From assembly GCF_000152965.1 (NCBI RefSeq), contig NZ_CH902583.1:865343-929342 (forward strand): a stretch of DNA of 64,000 nucleotides. Reading direction: 5' to 3'. Below the pieces are notes generated by a model. It did no database searches. It saw only the letters and a list, made by a program, of their open reading frames with translations, and was not told where the DNA came from. This stretch comes from Roseobacter sp. MED193. GTDB lineage: Bacteria; Pseudomonadota; Alphaproteobacteria; Rhodobacterales; Rhodobacteraceae. The translations under genes and the position numbers were made by a program. Shown in pieces: positions 10,872 through 21,225 of this stretch. Position 1 is the stretch's first letter, and every line of letters starts with the position of its first letter.

Positions 10872-11470
10872 AGCCCCTGCCCCGGTTTGATGTCTTTCAG
10901 TTCCATGGCCTTGGCCGGGTCGCGCGACATTTGCAGCATCACGTCCTGGCGTTTGACATCTTTACGATGGCGCAGGGTCAGGGTGATGGCGCCAATCATG
11001 GCAACCAGCAGGATCAGACCCGACAGCTGGAACAGGAGGAAATATTGATCATAGATGATAAGGCCCAGGGCCTCGGTGTTGTGTCTGTCCTCTGGGATCG
11101 GCTGCGCCAGTTGCGCGGCGGCGCCGTGGGCGCTTTCCCAGGAGCCATAGGCCATGACGAACTGCATCAGAATGACCAGGCCGATCAGCAGGGCCAACGG
11201 CATGTACTGCGCCATCTCAGCCTTGAGGGCCGCAAAGTCCACATCCAGCATCATCACCACAAAGAGGAACAGTACCGCGACGGCCCCCACATAGACGATA
11301 ACCAGCAGCATGGCGACGAATTCCGCCCCCAGCAGCACAAACAACCCGGCCGAAGAGATAAAGGCCAGGATCAGCCACAGCACTGAATGCACCGGCTGGC
11401 GGCTGATCACAGTGAACAGCCCGCCGGTGATAGCGCTGATGGCGAAGAGGTAGAAGGCAAAAACGCTCAT
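10868..11470 (-). CDS. nuoJ: NADH-quinone oxidoreductase subunit J
   Basis: Membrane subunit of complex I with five predicted helices and 200 aa. It has the pi-bulge helix region with [19 protein letters not shown]. Its N-terminus, [10 protein letters not shown], matches the family. It overlaps the upstream CMD-family gene by 4 nt (11467-11470) and the downstream exported orphan by 4 nt, so three genes are read in a tightly coupled chain. Confidence 0.97.
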   Translation of the reverse strand: MSVFAFYLFAISAITGGLFTVISRQPVHSVLWLILAFISSAGLFVLLGAEFVAMLLVIVYVGAVAVLFLFVVMMLDVDFAALKAEMAQYMPLALLIGLVILMQFVMAYGSWESAHGAAAQLAQPIPEDRHNTEALGLIIYDQYFLLFQLSGLILLVAMIGAITLTLRHRKDVKRQDVMLQMSRDPAKAMELKDIKPGQGL

Positions 11471-11898
11471 GTCTCATCGTCCTTTTTGTCGGCCATGACC
11501 TCCTGCGCTAATTCCAGCGCCCGGTTCATGGCCGGAATGCCGGCAAAGACCGACATCTGTCCGATCGTTTCAACGATCTCTTGTTTCTTTGCACCTGCCT
11601 CAACGGCATGGCGTACGGTTTGACGCACAGCGGTATCTGCTTGCGCGCCCTGGCAGGTTAGGCCGGCCAATGTCAGCAAAAGCCGGGTCTTGGCATCCAG
11701 CCCCTCTTTGTTGAGGGTCTTGCCAAACATCATTTCCATCACCTCTTTGGGCATGGTCGGCCACAGGGCCTCGAACCCTTTCATGGTCATGGGGTCCAGA
11801 CCCTTGGCCAGATCGGGGTTCATGGCCTTGACCATCTCCTGATACTGGGCCTGAGCCTGGGCCATCATGGCCTCGAATGGGTTCTTGGGGTCAGTCAT
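11467..11898 (-). CDS. carboxymuconolactone decarboxylase-family protein
   Basis: A 143-aa protein. Residues about 60-135 ([20 protein letters not shown] through GIPAMNRAL) match the CMD/AhpD-type all-helical fold. Only one Cys (C82) is visible, so the AhpD redox CxxC is absent and the protein resembles the PcaC-like branch. It is unlikely to act in aromatic degradation here, as no pca genes are nearby. It overlaps DUF4259 upstream and nuoJ downstream by 4 nt each. Its role in complex I biogenesis or function is unknown. Confidence 0.85.
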   Translation of the reverse strand: MTDPKNPFEAMMAQAQAQYQEMVKAMNPDLAKGLDPMTMKGFEALWPTMPKEVMEMMFGKTLNKEGLDAKTRLLLTLAGLTCQGAQADTAVRQTVRHAVEAGAKKQEIVETIGQMSVFAGIPAMNRALELAQEVMADKKDDET

Positions 11899-12305
11899 TG
11901 CATCCTCTTAAGTCGTTCCAAGAGCCCGGCGATAGCGGATTTCCATTCCTCATCTCCATCCCAAAGCTCCTCAATTTCGGAGTTTTCACCTGAAAGACGC
12001 TGAACGGCCTCTATCGACAGCTTCTTCAACTCTTTGTCCGAACGAACGGAATCAGCATGTTCAAGAAGGATCGCGAGATGCCTTTCTTCTAAAGCCGCGT
12101 CACCGGCACCATTCGCCGCTGCAACGACTTCAGCTGCAGCACGAGCCTCGATCCCTTTCGGTGCTTCAAGGTAGTCCTCGGGACCTGTCCTGACAGTTTC
12201 AAAGAGGGTAGCACGTACAGCTTTGGCTCCTGCGGAAGAATACTCCCCCGCTAGCCAGTCCAGAGATTGATCGTCTTCAAAAATACCGACACCCCAAGCG
12301 CCCAT
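11895..12305 (-). CDS. DUF4259 domain-containing protein
   Basis: A 136-aa, probably cytoplasmic, acidic protein. It starts MGAWGVGIFEDDQSLDWL, the signature opening of DUF4259 (W-G-x-G-x-F-x-x-D-x-x-x-D-W). No enzymatic motif was recognised. Bases 11941-12000 are 28/60 G+C, lower than the neighbouring nuo genes. It sits 17 nt after nuoI and ends in an ATGA overlap with the CMD-family gene. Confidence 0.85.
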   Translation of the reverse strand: MGAWGVGIFEDDQSLDWLAGEYSSAGAKAVRATLFETVRTGPEDYLEAPKGIEARAAAEVVAAANGAGDAALEERHLAILLEHADSVRSDKELKKLSIEAVQRLSGENSEIEELWDGDEEWKSAIAGLLERLKRMQ

Positions 12306-12322
12306 ATCACTGTCCTTTCAGT

Positions 12323-12820
12323 TCACCGATACGGCGCGTCGATTTCGAGGTTGCGGGCAATCTCGGCTTCCCAACGTTCGCCATTCGCAAGGAGTTTGTC
12401 CTTGTCATAGAACAGTTCTTCGCGGGTCTCCGTAGCGAACTCAAAGTTCGGCCCCTCAACGATGGCATCCACCGGGCAGGCTTCCTGACAGAAGCCACAG
12501 TAGATGCATTTGGTCATGTCGATGTCGTAACGCGTGGTGCGCCGTGAGCCATCTTCGCGGGGTTCCGCATCAATGGTGATCGCCTGCGCCGGACAGACCG
12601 CTTCGCAGAGCTTACAGGCAATGCAGCGCTCTTCGCCGTTGGGATAACGGCGTAGGGCGTGCTCGCCACGGAACCGAGGCGACAGTGGCCCCTTTTCATG
12701 CGGGTAGTTGATGGTCGCCTTGGGGGCAAAGAAGTATTTGAGCCCCAGTTTGAAGCCGACCCAGAAATCCTGCAGCAGGAAATATTTGGCGGCGCGGGTG
12801 TAATCGACTTGGTTTGTCAT
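12323..12820 (-). CDS. nuoI: NADH-quinone oxidoreductase subunit I
   Basis: Peripheral-arm subunit carrying clusters N6a and N6b, on the electron path to N2. The 165-aa protein has two [4Fe-4S] motifs, with C66/C69/C72/C76 and C105/C108/C111/C115. The N-terminal helix ([17 protein letters not shown]) docks on the membrane. It is 2 nt from nuoH. Confidence 0.98.
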   Translation of the reverse strand: MTNQVDYTRAAKYFLLQDFWVGFKLGLKYFFAPKATINYPHEKGPLSPRFRGEHALRRYPNGEERCIACKLCEAVCPAQAITIDAEPREDGSRRTTRYDIDMTKCIYCGFCQEACPVDAIVEGPNFEFATETREELFYDKDKLLANGERWEAEIARNLEIDAPYR

Positions 12821-12822
12821 GA

Positions 12823-13860
12823 TTAGGCTCCCACGGTCCAGCGGGCGAAGATGCCCCAGAACCAGTCAAATTTGGCAGCAAAGGCCACAAAGACCACCCA
12901 GAACAGCGAGAAGGGCAGAAAGACCTTCCAGCCAAGGCGCATCAGCTGGTCATAGCGGTAGCGCGGGGTGATGGCTTTCACCATTGCAAAGAGGAAGAAG
13001 AAGAAGGCCATCTTGCCGACCATCCACAGCACGCCATCCGGCAGGCCGGGGATTGGCGACAGCCAGCCACCAAAGAACAGCAGCGAAGTCAGCGCACACA
13101 TCAGGAAGATCGAGATATACTCACCCGCCATGAACAGCAGGAAGGGCGTGGCCGAATATTCGACCTGATAGCCGGCCACCAGTTCGGATTCCGCTTCGGG
13201 CAGATCAAACGGTGGGCGGTTGGTTTCCGCCAAGCAGGAGATGAAGAACAAGAATACCATGGGGAAATGCGGCAACCAGTACCAGTTGAACAGGCCTGCA
13301 TTGCCATCCTGGGCGCGGACGATATCGCCAAAGTTCATGCTGCCGGTGGAGATAATTACCCCAACGATGATCAGGCCAATGGAAACTTCATAAGAGATCA
13401 TCTGCGCCGCTGAGCGCAGCGCGCCCAGAAAGGGGTACTTCGAGTTCGAAGCCCAACCGCCCATAATGACGCCGTAAACCTCGAGGCTGGACACCGCAAA
13501 GACATAAAGGATCGCCACGTTGATGTTGGACAGAACCCAGCCATCATTGAAGGGGATCACCGCCCAGGCCACCATGGCCAGCACAAAGGAGGTCAGCGGC
13601 GCCATGATAAAGACGGTGCGATCGGCACCCGCCGGGATCACCACCTCCTTGACCACATATTTCAGCGCGTCGGCCACCGATTGCAGAATGCCAAAGACAC
13701 CCACAACATTGGGGCCACGGCGCATCTGCACAGCCGCCCAGATCTTCCGGTCCCCATAGACGAGGAACAGAAGGGAGATCATCACAAAGGCAACAACCGC
13801 GAGCACTTGCGCCAATATCAGTACAGCAATGCCGCCTGGGGTGTTAAAGAATTCAGCCAT
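12823..13860 (-). CDS. nuoH: NADH-quinone oxidoreductase subunit H
   Basis: Membrane subunit that forms the quinone chamber with NuoB and NuoD; 345 aa and about eight helices. The conserved charged loop motifs [20 protein letters not shown] and [18 protein letters not shown] are present. It starts 6 nt after the small lipoprotein gene. Confidence 0.98.
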   Translation of the reverse strand: MAEFFNTPGGIAVLILAQVLAVVAFVMISLLFLVYGDRKIWAAVQMRRGPNVVGVFGILQSVADALKYVVKEVVIPAGADRTVFIMAPLTSFVLAMVAWAVIPFNDGWVLSNINVAILYVFAVSSLEVYGVIMGGWASNSKYPFLGALRSAAQMISYEVSIGLIIVGVIISTGSMNFGDIVRAQDGNAGLFNWYWLPHFPMVFLFFISCLAETNRPPFDLPEAESELVAGYQVEYSATPFLLFMAGEYISIFLMCALTSLLFFGGWLSPIPGLPDGVLWMVGKMAFFFFLFAMVKAITPRYRYDQLMRLGWKVFLPFSLFWVVFVAFAAKFDWFWGIFARWTVGA

Positions 13861-13866
13861 AGGTCC

Positions 13867-14253
13867 TCACACCGTAGGTATTCCGTTTGCCGCGCAATTT
13901 TCCACCACGACTTCTGCGTCGATGGTGCGCAATCCGCGCGGTAGGGAGGGCGAAATCGTATAGACCGCATCGGCAACCTGATTGCCACCCTCATGTTTCA
14001 TTTCTGTGCGCACGTGGCGCGCAAACCCGTAACCGCGGATCAACGCATATTGTGCTGCCGCACATTCGGCATAGTCATCCACATCCGACGCCCCGCGGGC
14101 CCCTGACATGGTCACATGAAATTGCACCAGATCCCCTTCCAGCAGACTGGTACGAACCCCATGGTAATCGGGGTTAAACGCGTCAGCTGACCCGCCGGGG
14201 ATCGGGGCACAGCCCGCCAGCGTCAAAGACGATATGAGTGCAGCGCGGATCAC
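13867..14253 (-). CDS. small lipoprotein of unknown function (nuoG-nuoH insert)
   Basis: A 128-aa predicted lipoprotein. From GTG 14253 it reads [15 protein letters not shown], a short signal with the perfect lipobox LAGC. The GTG overlaps the nuoG stop by 4 nt (GTGA, 14250-14253), which decides the start against a longer upstream frame that lies inside nuoG. The mature part has cysteines in AECAAAQ and ENCAANG and no recognised domain. It probably sits on the periplasmic face of a membrane. Confidence 0.75.
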   Translation of the reverse strand: MIRAALISSLTLAGCAPIPGGSADAFNPDYHGVRTSLLEGDLVQFHVTMSGARGASDVDDYAECAAAQYALIRGYGFARHVRTEMKHEGGNQVADAVYTISPSLPRGLRTIDAEVVVENCAANGIPTV

Positions 14254-16265
14254 TCGGCCGCAATCTTCTCGGCCCGACGGGCCTTGGCATTTGCCGAAAG
14301 CTCGGCCATCACTTGCGAGGCGCGGGCAATCGGGTTGGTCAGATAGAAATCTCCCAGAGCATTGCGGAAGTCGGCCTTGCCAAGCGGGGCTTCCTCTTCC
14401 AGTTGCCAAGTGTTTTCTGGAACCTGGTCAACCTGCGCAAGATGCGGCACCTCTTTGACCAGCGCCTGACGCAGCTGCGCCAGTGAGTCATAGGGCAGTT
14501 GCGCACCGACTTCGGCGCTCAACGCCCGCAAGATCGCCCAGTTCTCCTTGGCCTCACCCGGCGCAAAGCCTGCGCGCATGGCCAATTGTGGACGGCCTTC
14601 GGTATTCACAAACAGACCGTTTTCTTCGGTATAGGCAGCCCCTGGCAGGATGACATCGGCGCGATGCGCGCCGCGATCACCATGGCTGCCCTGATAGATC
14701 ACAAAGGCCCCTTCACCGATTTCAACTTCGTCCGCGCCAAGGCTGTAAATCACGTCACATTCAGACACTGCACTACGGCCGCCTTCGGTCACGGCGCCCA
14801 GATCCAGCGCACCAACGCGGGCGGCAGCTGTGTGCAGCACCAAGAGCTTGGCATCGCCAGCCTCACAGATCTTTTGAACCATTGCCAGAACCGCCGCGCC
14901 ATCTGCTTCCTGCAGGGCGCCCTGCCCCAGGATGACAATCGGGTTCTTGTCTTTGACATGCTCAGAGGTTGAAAGCGCCTGCTCCAAAGCTGCACGATCT
15001 GTGCCGATATGGTTCACATCATAGGTCAGGTCTACGTTTTCACCAATCAAGGACACCTGCGCGCCATTGATCCAGGCCTGGCGGATACGCGCATTCAGAA
15101 CCGGCGCTTCGGTGCGCGGGTTGGTGCCGATCAGCAGGATCGAACCCGCCGTATCGATGTCTTCAATCGCCGCAGTCCCGACATAGGCAGACCGGTTGCT
15201 GGCGGGCAGACGCGCACCATCGGTCCGGCATTCAACAATGCCGTCCTGGCCTTCAACCAGTTGCTTGAGCGCGAAAACGGCTTCGGCCGAAGCCAGGTCC
15301 CCGACCAAAGCACCAAACTTTTTGGCGCCTTTTACGGCAGTCGCCGCGGCATTCAGCGCTTCGGGCCAGCTGGCGGGTTTCAGTTTGCCATCAACACGTA
15401 CGTAGGGACGATCCAGACGCTGGCGGCGCAGGCCATCCCAGACAAAGCGGGTCTTGTCAGAGATCCACTCTTCGTTCACGCCGTCATTGTTGCGCGGCAG
15501 GATGCGCATGACTTCGCGCCCTTTGGTATCTACCCGGATATTCGAGCCAAGCGCATCCATGACATCGATGGTTTCCGTCTTGGTCAGCTCCCAGGGGCGA
15601 GCGCTGAAAGCATAGGGCTTTGAGGTCAGGGCACCAACGGGGCAGAGATCAATGATATTGCCCTGCAAGTTGCTGTCCAAAGTCTCGTTCAGGTAGCTGG
15701 TGATTTCAGCATCTTCGCCGCGGCCCGTCTGGCCCATCTGAGTAATACCGGCCACCTCGGAGGTGAAGCGCACACAGCGCGTGCAACTAATGCAACGGGT
15801 CATCGCAGTTGAGACAAGCGGGCCGAGATTCAGATCGTCCACCGCCCGCTTGGGCTCGCGGAAACGGGAGAAATCAACGCCATAGGCCATGGCCTGATCC
15901 TGCAGATCGCACTCGCCGCCCTGATCGCAGATCGGGCAATCCAGCGGGTGGTTGATCAGCATGAATTCCATCACGCCTTCACGGGCCTTTTTCACCATGG
16001 GCGAGTTGGTTTTTACCACAGGCGCCTGACCTTCTGGGCCAGGGCGCAGATCGCGCACCTGCATCGCACAGGAGGCTGCGGGCTTGGGCGGGCCACCAAC
16101 GACCTCAACCAGGCACATACGGCAATTGCCTGCAATCGAGAGACGCTCGTGGTAGCAAAAACGCGGGATTTCCACCCCGGCCTCTTCGCAGGCCTGGATC
16201 AGGGTCATTGCCCCATCCACCTCTACCTCGGTTCCGTCGATATTGATCTTGCGGAGGTCAGACAT
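14250..16265 (-). CDS. nuoG: NADH-quinone oxidoreductase subunit G
   Basis: Iron-sulfur subunit of the NADH dehydrogenase module, 671 aa. Its N-terminal ferredoxin domain has [2Fe-2S] ligands C37/C48/C51/C66. Next come the His-containing cluster (H106, C110, C113, C119), a [4Fe-4S] set C158/C161/C164/C208, and a molybdopterin-oxidoreductase-like C-terminal part. The extra N7 cluster typical of E. coli NuoG was not seen. It starts 3 nt after the DUF5333 gene and overlaps the following lipoprotein by GTGA. Confidence 0.97.
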   Translation of the reverse strand: MSDLRKINIDGTEVEVDGAMTLIQACEEAGVEIPRFCYHERLSIAGNCRMCLVEVVGGPPKPAASCAMQVRDLRPGPEGQAPVVKTNSPMVKKAREGVMEFMLINHPLDCPICDQGGECDLQDQAMAYGVDFSRFREPKRAVDDLNLGPLVSTAMTRCISCTRCVRFTSEVAGITQMGQTGRGEDAEITSYLNETLDSNLQGNIIDLCPVGALTSKPYAFSARPWELTKTETIDVMDALGSNIRVDTKGREVMRILPRNNDGVNEEWISDKTRFVWDGLRRQRLDRPYVRVDGKLKPASWPEALNAAATAVKGAKKFGALVGDLASAEAVFALKQLVEGQDGIVECRTDGARLPASNRSAYVGTAAIEDIDTAGSILLIGTNPRTEAPVLNARIRQAWINGAQVSLIGENVDLTYDVNHIGTDRAALEQALSTSEHVKDKNPIVILGQGALQEADGAAVLAMVQKICEAGDAKLLVLHTAAARVGALDLGAVTEGGRSAVSECDVIYSLGADEVEIGEGAFVIYQGSHGDRGAHRADVILPGAAYTEENGLFVNTEGRPQLAMRAGFAPGEAKENWAILRALSAEVGAQLPYDSLAQLRQALVKEVPHLAQVDQVPENTWQLEEEAPLGKADFRNALGDFYLTNPIARASQVMAELSANAKARRAEKIAAE

Positions 16266-16268
16266 GGT

Positions 16269-16694
16269 CTATTTCGCCCTCAGTAACGCGCCGATCGCGC
16301 TGTTTTTCTGTATTTCCGCGCGACCAAACGCGCAGAATGTTTCTGGATCGTCGTAGGAAACGCCGCTCTTGCTAAGTAGTTTTTCGCCCTTTGCACGCAT
16401 CCGGGCCTTTTCTACGTCAGATTCGATATAGGCCCGGATTTCGCTATCGGCGTAGCCCAGCGAATTGGCATGGGAGCGCAGCCGTCGAAGCTCTCCGATC
16501 CCCTTAAAAAGTCTCGCCCCCAGGCTGTCGCAGTGATCCGCAACCTCTTTGGCCACGGCAACCGCAAAAAGCGGCTCTTCGATTTCAGGAACATCCCTCA
16601 GCGACGGCTTTGCAGCCAAAACCAGCGGGAAAACCGCGGTTGCAAAGGCAACCAGCGTTCCCATGAGTGCATTAAACATTTGGGCAGGCAACAT
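16269..16694 (-). CDS. DUF5333 exported protein (nuoF-nuoG insert)
   Basis: A 141-aa protein with an N-terminal hydrophobic signal (MLPAQMFNALMGTLVAFATA, then VFPLVLAAKP), so it is probably secreted to the periplasm. The start is set at 16694 because CAGGAGAGAACG sits immediately upstream. The frame is open further but without a binding site. The rest is helical and charged, matching DUF5333, which I associate with Rhodobacterales nuo operons. Its function is unknown. It lies 3 nt before nuoG. Confidence 0.75.
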   Translation of the reverse strand: MLPAQMFNALMGTLVAFATAVFPLVLAAKPSLRDVPEIEEPLFAVAVAKEVADHCDSLGARLFKGIGELRRLRSHANSLGYADSEIRAYIESDVEKARMRAKGEKLLSKSGVSYDDPETFCAFGRAEIQKNSAIGALLRAK

Positions 16695-16792
16695 CGTTCT
16701 CTCCTGTGTAAGGGAGAGTTCACCAGGACCAATACTGGCGGCGTTATTCAATAACGCCCCCATTGATTGGTCGTGATATGCCCTAAATTCGC

Positions 16793-17140
16793 TCACGAGT
16801 CGCATGTCCCCCGCAGCACAGCATTGTCACCGCTGCGCGGCAGCGGAGCCTCGGGATCATCCAGATCAACCTCCCAGTCGATCTTGGACGTGCCATAGTT
16901 CTTGATGCAATAGGTCGTGCCCGCGTAGCGCATTGCCTCGCGCGCCCCCTGCGGTGAGGCAGCGACATCAAAGACTTCAGCCTCAAAAAAGGCGCGCGTC
17001 GCCTTTTTGTCAACGACCGAGGCCTTGGTCCGGAAGGCAACACCATCAAATACAGGACGAGAATCCTTGTCGCTACAGCCAGCCAGCACTGCGACTGTCA
17101 CCAGCGACACCGTTAGCAATTTGACATGTCCAATCATCAT
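16793..17140 (-). CDS. small lipoprotein of unknown function (nuoF-nuoG insert)
   Basis: A 115-aa protein beginning MMIGHVKLLTVSLVTVAVLAGC, a signal peptide with lipobox LAGC, so it is probably an anchored lipoprotein. The mature region has two more cysteines (TYC, GTC) that could form a disulfide. No domain was recognised. It lies 17 nt after nuoF and about 100 nt before the DUF5333 gene. Confidence 0.75.
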   Translation of the reverse strand: MMIGHVKLLTVSLVTVAVLAGCSDKDSRPVFDGVAFRTKASVVDKKATRAFFEAEVFDVAASPQGAREAMRYAGTTYCIKNYGTSKIDWEVDLDDPEAPLPRSGDNAVLRGTCDS

Positions 17141-17157
17141 CCGTTCCTTACGTCTTT

Positions 17158-18456
17158 TTATTCAGCAGCGATCGCGCTTTTACGGCCTGTTTTCTGTGCC
17201 TTGATGCGATCCTCGATCTCATCTCGGAAGTTTCGGATCAACCCCTGGATCGGCCAGGCCGCCGCATCGCCAAGGGCGCAAATGGTGTGACCCTCAACTT
17301 GTTTGGTCACATCCCACAGCATATCAATCTCTTCCAGATCGGCCTCGCCTTTGACCAGACGATCCATGACGCGCATCATCCAGCCAGTGCCTTCACGGCA
17401 GGGCGTACACTGACCGCAGCTTTCGTGCTTGTAAAACTTGGCCAGGCGCCAGATCGCCTTGATGATATCGGTCTGCTTATCCATCACGATAACCGCAGCG
17501 GTGCCCAGGCCCGAGCCCAGCTCACCGCGCAGATAGTCGAAATCCATGATCGCATCGCGCATGTTTTCACCGCGCACGCAGGGCACAGAGGAGCCACCGG
17601 GGATCACGGCCAGGAGATTGTCCCAACCACCACGGATGCCGCCGCAATGTTTCTCAATCAATTCCTCAAAGGAAATCGACATTGCCTCTTCGACCACACA
17701 GGGGTTGTTGACGTGGCCGGAGATCGCAAACAGCTTGGTGCCCGCATTGTTGGGACGACCAAAACCGGCAAACCAATCCGCACCACGGCGCAGGATGGTG
17801 GGCACAACGGCGATGCTTTCGACATTGTTCACCGTGGTGGGGCAGCCATAAAGACCGGCGCCCGCCGGGAAGGGCGGCTTCATCCGGGGCATGCCCTTCT
17901 TGCCTTCGAGGCTTTCGATCAGAGCGGTTTCTTCACCGCAGATATAAGCGCCAGCACCGTGGTGCAGGAAAACATCAAAATCCCAGCCGGAGCCCGCTGC
18001 GTTGCGCCCCAAAAGGCCCTTATCGTAGCATTCGTCAATGGCCGCCTGCAGCGCTTCGCGTTCGCGGATATATTCGCCGCGCAGGTAGATGTAGCAGGTA
18101 TGGGCATTCATCGCGAAAGAGGCAATCAGCGCGCCTTCGATCAGCGTGTGCGGATCATGGCGCATGATTTCGCGGTCTTTGCAGGTGCCGGGCTCGGATT
18201 CATCGGCGTTGATCACCAAGTAAGACGGCCGACCATCGCTCTCTTTCGGCATAAAGGACCACTTCAGGCCAGTGGGGAAGCCCGCACCGCCACGTCCCCG
18301 CAGTCCGGAGTCCTTCATGGTTTGAATGATCCAATCACGGCCCTTCTCGATGAGCCCCGAAGTGCCATCCCAATGGCCGCGCGCCTGGGCACCTTTGAGG
18401 GTGCGCTCATGCATACCGTAGAGGTTGGTAAAGATCCGGTCCTGGTCCTTCAGCAT
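17158..18456 (-). CDS. nuoF: NADH-quinone oxidoreductase subunit F
   Basis: NADH- and FMN-binding subunit with cluster N3, 432 aa. The nucleotide-binding loop [10 protein letters not shown] is at 54-63, the FMN region [15 protein letters not shown] follows near 83-97, and the [4Fe-4S] ligands are C347/C350/C353 (CGQCTPC) and C393. It starts 6 nt after the small DUF5337 gene. Confidence 0.98.
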   Translation of the reverse strand: MLKDQDRIFTNLYGMHERTLKGAQARGHWDGTSGLIEKGRDWIIQTMKDSGLRGRGGAGFPTGLKWSFMPKESDGRPSYLVINADESEPGTCKDREIMRHDPHTLIEGALIASFAMNAHTCYIYLRGEYIREREALQAAIDECYDKGLLGRNAAGSGWDFDVFLHHGAGAYICGEETALIESLEGKKGMPRMKPPFPAGAGLYGCPTTVNNVESIAVVPTILRRGADWFAGFGRPNNAGTKLFAISGHVNNPCVVEEAMSISFEELIEKHCGGIRGGWDNLLAVIPGGSSVPCVRGENMRDAIMDFDYLRGELGSGLGTAAVIVMDKQTDIIKAIWRLAKFYKHESCGQCTPCREGTGWMMRVMDRLVKGEADLEEIDMLWDVTKQVEGHTICALGDAAAWPIQGLIRNFRDEIEDRIKAQKTGRKSAIAAE

Positions 18457-18462
18457 GTCTGC

Positions 18463-18702
18463 CTACCCTTGGTTTTTGTTTTTACTGGTCTGACGCAGGC
18501 GCCAGAGTTGCAATATGTTGACCAATGCATAGATCATCCCCGCAAGCGCGGCGAAATCGAACAAAAGCGCATAGCGGCCCGGCATTCCAATCGCCGGACC
18601 AATGATCAGCGTCAGGGCCAACCAGGCCAACATGGTACCGGCAATCACCAATGAGATGTGCCGCCCCTTTGCTGCGATAGCCCTATCCAGATCAACGCTC
18701 AT
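18463..18702 (-). CDS. DUF5337 small membrane protein
   Basis: A 79-aa protein with two predicted transmembrane helices (about residues 17-37 and 43-65) and a basic C-terminal tail rich in Lys, Arg and Asn. It matches the DUF5337 type found between nuoE and nuoF in related bacteria. No catalytic residue was recognised. It may be an accessory membrane factor of complex I; this is inferred only from position. Confidence 0.75.
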   Translation of the reverse strand: MSVDLDRAIAAKGRHISLVIAGTMLAWLALTLIIGPAIGMPGRYALLFDFAALAGMIYALVNILQLWRLRQTSKNKNQG

Positions 18703-18755
18703 TTAGGTCCTCATCTGTGGTCCCTGCCCGCCCCTGAACGGAGACGGACAGTTAG

Positions 18756-19907
18756 TTATTCGTCTTCGTAACGGCCGTCTTTTTTGGCCTTTTTGGCAAA
18801 ATCGGTCTCATCCCCGACTGCCAGTTTGGCGGCCTGTGCGATCCAGCCGTCACGTTCAATACGGCCTTTGAACTTCAGGCGGCTATCAACCCAGGCAACC
18901 TCCGCCTCGCCCCAGGCGGCAATCTGATCAAAGTGGAAGAAACCCAGCTCGTTCAGGGTCTGCTCCAGCTTGGGGCCGACACCTTTCAGCAGTTTCAGAT
19001 CATCGGGCAGACCGCCACGGGCTTCTTTCAGCGTTTCGGGCGCAACCTCAGCAACCTCTTCCGCAGCAGCTGGCTTTGCCGCTGGTTTGGCCTTGGGCGC
19101 AGGCTTTTTCGTCTCTTCGACCTGTTTGGCCACCGGTTTAGGCGCCTCGGGCGCCTTGGGTGGCTGCGCCGCAGCAGCGCGACCGGCAACCACACCATCC
19201 TTGCCAATCCAAGGGGTCAGCAGCGGCACTTCATCACCCTGAATGCGTTTGACACCATCGCCGAGATCCACAGCCAATTGGACGCTCGCATTATACTGCG
19301 TCTTGCCGCTGTCATATTCGGTGAGCGAGGTCAGGCCCGATTTCGGCTCAGCCGCATAGCGACCATTCTGGGGACCCGGCACAACCTTTTTGCCAGCCGC
19401 CAGATCGTCGAGCATCTGGCCAAAGCCTTCGGCAGTGAGATCCTCGTAGTAATCCTTGCCGATCTGCGCCATGGGCGCATTGGTGCAGGCACCCAGACAT
19501 TCGACCTCTTCCCAGGTGAATTTTCCATCCGCCGACAGGGTGAATGGCTTGGGCGCGATCTTGTCCTGACAGACAGCGATCAGATCCTCTGCGCCGCAAA
19601 TCATGCAAGAGGTGGTGCCGCAGATCTGCACATGTGCCACGGAGCCAGTCGGCTGCATCTGGAACATGAAATAGAACGAACAGACTTCCAGCACACGGAT
19701 ATAGGCCATGCCCAGCATATCGGCGATATATTCAATCGCAGGCTTGGAGACCCAGCCTTCCTGTTCTTGCGCCCGCCACAAAAGCGGGATCACCGCCGAG
19801 GCCTGACGGCCTTCGGGGAATTTGGTCAGTTGTGCCTCAGCCCATTTCTGGTTTTCGGCTGTGAAAGCAAAGCTTTCGGGCTGTTCGGAATGAAGGCGAC
19901 GAAGCAT
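18756..19907 (-). CDS. nuoE: NADH-quinone oxidoreductase subunit E with C-terminal extension
   Basis: Thioredoxin-fold [2Fe-2S] subunit (cluster N1a) of the NADH module. Ligands C96, C101, C137 and C141 lie in the first about 160 residues, which is the normal family length. The 383-aa protein continues with an Ala/Pro/Lys-rich linker (about 230-290) and a C-terminal helix-hairpin-helix-like domain ([20 protein letters not shown], about 305-325). The start overlaps the nuoD stop by one base. The tail's role is unknown. Confidence 0.95.
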   Translation of the reverse strand: MLRRLHSEQPESFAFTAENQKWAEAQLTKFPEGRQASAVIPLLWRAQEQEGWVSKPAIEYIADMLGMAYIRVLEVCSFYFMFQMQPTGSVAHVQICGTTSCMICGAEDLIAVCQDKIAPKPFTLSADGKFTWEEVECLGACTNAPMAQIGKDYYEDLTAEGFGQMLDDLAAGKKVVPGPQNGRYAAEPKSGLTSLTEYDSGKTQYNASVQLAVDLGDGVKRIQGDEVPLLTPWIGKDGVVAGRAAAAQPPKAPEAPKPVAKQVEETKKPAPKAKPAAKPAAAEEVAEVAPETLKEARGGLPDDLKLLKGVGPKLEQTLNELGFFHFDQIAAWGEAEVAWVDSRLKFKGRIERDGWIAQAAKLAVGDETDFAKKAKKDGRYEDE

Positions 19908-21121
19908 TAGCGGTCAATCTCTCCAAATACGACGTCCATGGTGCCGATGATGGCAGCGACGTCGGCCAGCTGGTGGCCTTTTGCAACGTGGTCCATGGCT
20001 TGCAGATGCAGGAAACCCGGCGCGCGGATTTTGCTGCGGTAGGGTTTGTTGGACCCATCTGCCACCAGATAGACGCCGAATTCGCCCTTAGGGGCTTCAA
20101 CGGCGGCATAGACCTCACCGGCGGGCACGTGGAAACCCTCGGTATAGAGTTTGAAGTGGTGAATGAGGCTCTCCATCGAGGTCTTCATGTCACCGCGTTT
20201 GGGCGGGGTCAGCTTGCCACGGGCCAGAACGTCGCCGGTGGCTTCGCGCAGTTTTGCGATAGCCTGACGGATGATCGACAGCGACTGGCGCATTTCTTCC
20301 ATGCGGACCAGATAGCGATCATAGCAATCGCCGTTTTTGCCAACAGGGATCTGGAAGTCGAACTCATCATAACATTCATAGGGCTGCGCGCGGCGCAAAT
20401 CCCAAGCCATGCCAGACCCACGCACCATGACGCCCGAGAACCCCCAGTCGAGGATCTCTTGCTCAGTCACCACGCCAATGTCGCAGTTGCGCTGTTTAAA
20501 AATACGGTTTTCGGTCAAGAGCCCGTCGATGTCCGCCAGCACCTTGGGGAATTCCAGCGCCCAAAGGTCGATATCATCCAGCAGATCATCGGGAATATCC
20601 TGGTGCACACCACCTGGACGGAAATAGGCCGCGTGCAAACGGGCGCCACAGGCGCGCTCGTAGAACACCATCAGCTTTTCGCGTTCTTCAAAGCCCCAGA
20701 GCGGCGGCGTCAGCGCGCCTACATCCATGGCCTGCGTCGTGACGTTCAGCAAGTGGTTCAGGATACGGCCGATTTCAGAATACAAAACCCGGATCAAAGA
20801 GCCCCGGCGGGGGACCTCAACACCGGTGAGTTTTTCAATGGCAAGACACCAGGCGTGTTCCTGATTCATCGGCGCCACATAGTCCAGCCGGTCAAAATAG
20901 GGAAGGTTCTGCAGATAGGTGCGGCTTTCCATCAGCTTTTCGGTGCCACGGTGCAGCAAGCCGATATGTGGATCGCAGCGTTCCACGATTTCGCCATCCA
21001 GCTCTAACACCAGCCGCAACACACCATGGGCCGCCGGGTGCTGGGGCCCAAAGTTGATGTTAAAGTTACGGATCTTCTGCTCGCCGGTCTGGGCGTCATC
21101 GAATTTGGAGCCGTCCATCAT
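19907..21121 (-). CDS. nuoD: NADH-quinone oxidoreductase subunit D
   Basis: The 49-kDa-type subunit that forms the quinone site with NuoB, 404 aa. N-terminal [13 protein letters not shown] carries the quinone-site His residues, followed by [14 protein letters not shown], typical of the hydrogenase-like fold. It is a stand-alone NuoD, not fused to NuoC. Start MMDGSKF: an AAGGGA binding site lies about 8 nt upstream, inside a possible 35-codon ORF whose stop overlaps this ATG (ATGA). Confidence 0.98.
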   Translation of the reverse strand: MMDGSKFDDAQTGEQKIRNFNINFGPQHPAAHGVLRLVLELDGEIVERCDPHIGLLHRGTEKLMESRTYLQNLPYFDRLDYVAPMNQEHAWCLAIEKLTGVEVPRRGSLIRVLYSEIGRILNHLLNVTTQAMDVGALTPPLWGFEEREKLMVFYERACGARLHAAYFRPGGVHQDIPDDLLDDIDLWALEFPKVLADIDGLLTENRIFKQRNCDIGVVTEQEILDWGFSGVMVRGSGMAWDLRRAQPYECYDEFDFQIPVGKNGDCYDRYLVRMEEMRQSLSIIRQAIAKLREATGDVLARGKLTPPKRGDMKTSMESLIHHFKLYTEGFHVPAGEVYAAVEAPKGEFGVYLVADGSNKPYRSKIRAPGFLHLQAMDHVAKGHQLADVAAIIGTMDVVFGEIDR

Positions 21122-21225
21122 AGCGATTGTCCCTTTGTATGCGTGATCAAGGGGGCATCCGAAGCCAGGCCATAGGCCATAACCGCAGCATCCGCCCTGG
21201 GTTTCGTTTTACAGGTCACTCTCAT
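21118..21225 (-). CDS. possible 35-aa ORF between the sulfotransferase gene and nuoD
   Basis: A 36-codon frame begins [20 protein letters not shown] and ends at 21118. Both ends overlap neighbours by 4 nt: ATGA with the sulfotransferase stop (21222-21225) and ATGA with the nuoD start (21118-21121). That geometry suits a translated link in the operon. No family, signal or helix was recognised. It could be a chance frame that carries ribosomes to nuoD. Confidence 0.4.
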   Translation of the reverse strand: MRVTCKTKPRADAAVMAYGLASDAPLITHTKGQSL

